Shown: positions 63,899 to 64,000 of the stretch, piece after piece
Layout: the number at the start of each line of letters is the position of its first letter
Position numbering within the stretch: the first letter of the stretch is position 1
Origin: Aphrocallistes beatrix
Taxonomy: Eukaryota > Porifera > Hexactinellida > Sceptrulophora > Aphrocallistidae
Assembly: GCA_963281255.1 (NCBI GenBank)
Contig: OY725499.1
Span: forward strand, 2,364,096 to 2,428,095
DNA: 64,000 bases
Direction of reading: 5' to 3'
Translations under genes and position numbers: made by a program
Notes under the pieces: generated by a model
Databases searched by the model: none
Seen by the model: the letters and a program-made list of their open reading frames with translations, nothing else
What the model was told of the DNA's origin: nothing

Positions 63899-64000
63899 TC
63901 TTATTAAAATTCGATTAATGTGCCAGGCACAAAAACCTGATTTTTGGCATGTGGAGTCTGGAGGCTATGGCTCCACAAGTTCTGACCTCAGACAAAAAAA
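63899..64000 (+). mobile_element. HLE-1 5' end, cut by the window edge
   Basis: TCTTATTAAAATTCGATTAATG, then directly GTGCCAGGCACA, GATTTTTGGCATG and GGCTATGGCTCCAC. The microsatellite is absent in this copy. Confidence 0.6.

Noticed and set aside
1-64000. tRNA or rRNA genes
   Set aside because: I scanned by eye for T-loop and acceptor motifs and saw no convincing case. A covariance-model search would be needed to exclude them.

Overview
This window looks like nuclear DNA from an animal. It is AT-rich, has polyadenylation signals after several genes, and has GT-AG introns in the two genes where I could place them. The gene content fits a metazoan: a RECQL5-type helicase with PIP and SRI-like elements, a TM9SF nonaspanin, a UBASH3-like phosphatase, two VIT/vWA proteins, TRIM/NHL-like proteins, a carbohydrate sulfotransferase exon, and a ciliary-type coiled-coil gene. 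Most genes are single long exons, so the genome is intron-poor for an animal. I cannot name the species. An early-branching or streamlined invertebrate is plausible.

Layout: 1.7-4.5 kb holds a tandem pair of small bZIP-like/coiled-coil genes (minus strand). 5.6 kb has a mariner relic. 6.9-7.6 kb is a histidine phosphatase. 8.1-9.1 kb is a broken NHL gene. 10.07-10.3 kb is a small coiled-coil gene with an apparent frameshift. 11.2-14.3 kb is TM9SF in two exons around a 1.23 kb intron. 15.7-18.0 kb is a VWA5A-like gene. 18.2-19.7 kb is a dead hAT transposase. 19.7-34.7 kb is almost entirely nested mobile DNA. 35.6-38.4 kb is a VIT-vWA protein whose C-terminus looks like a USP/USPL1-type cysteine protease. 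38.6-43.5 kb is mobile DNA again. 43.9-45.3 kb is a coiled-coil/NHL gene, 47.4-49.3 kb a TPR-SET gene, 49.5-53.3 kb mobile DNA, and 55.4-58.4 kb RECQL5. 58.6-59.1 kb starts a multi-intron coiled-coil gene. 59.8-60.3 kb encodes a membrane protein. 60.4-63.5 kb is repeats. 63.5-63.8 kb is a sulfotransferase 3' exon.

The repeats are the most informative part. Two Helitron-like non-autonomous families (called HLE-1 and HLE-2 here) share one GC-rich hairpin 3' end. Their 5' ends start with TC and are followed by a microsatellite. They insert between A and T without target duplication. Around them are TA-flanked pogo/Tc1/mariner-like MITEs, hAT MITEs with exact 8-bp duplications, TTAA-flanked piggyBac-like MITEs, and several long foldback palindromes. 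The largest foldback (23.1-27.7 kb) carries at least seven nested insertions. Because its two arms mirror each other, several insertions can be compared with an uninterrupted copy of their own target site in the same window.

The protein-coding genes are unrelated housekeeping or regulatory genes. I see no operon-like or pathway cluster. All element family assignments rest on termini and target-site duplications read by eye, not on database searches.
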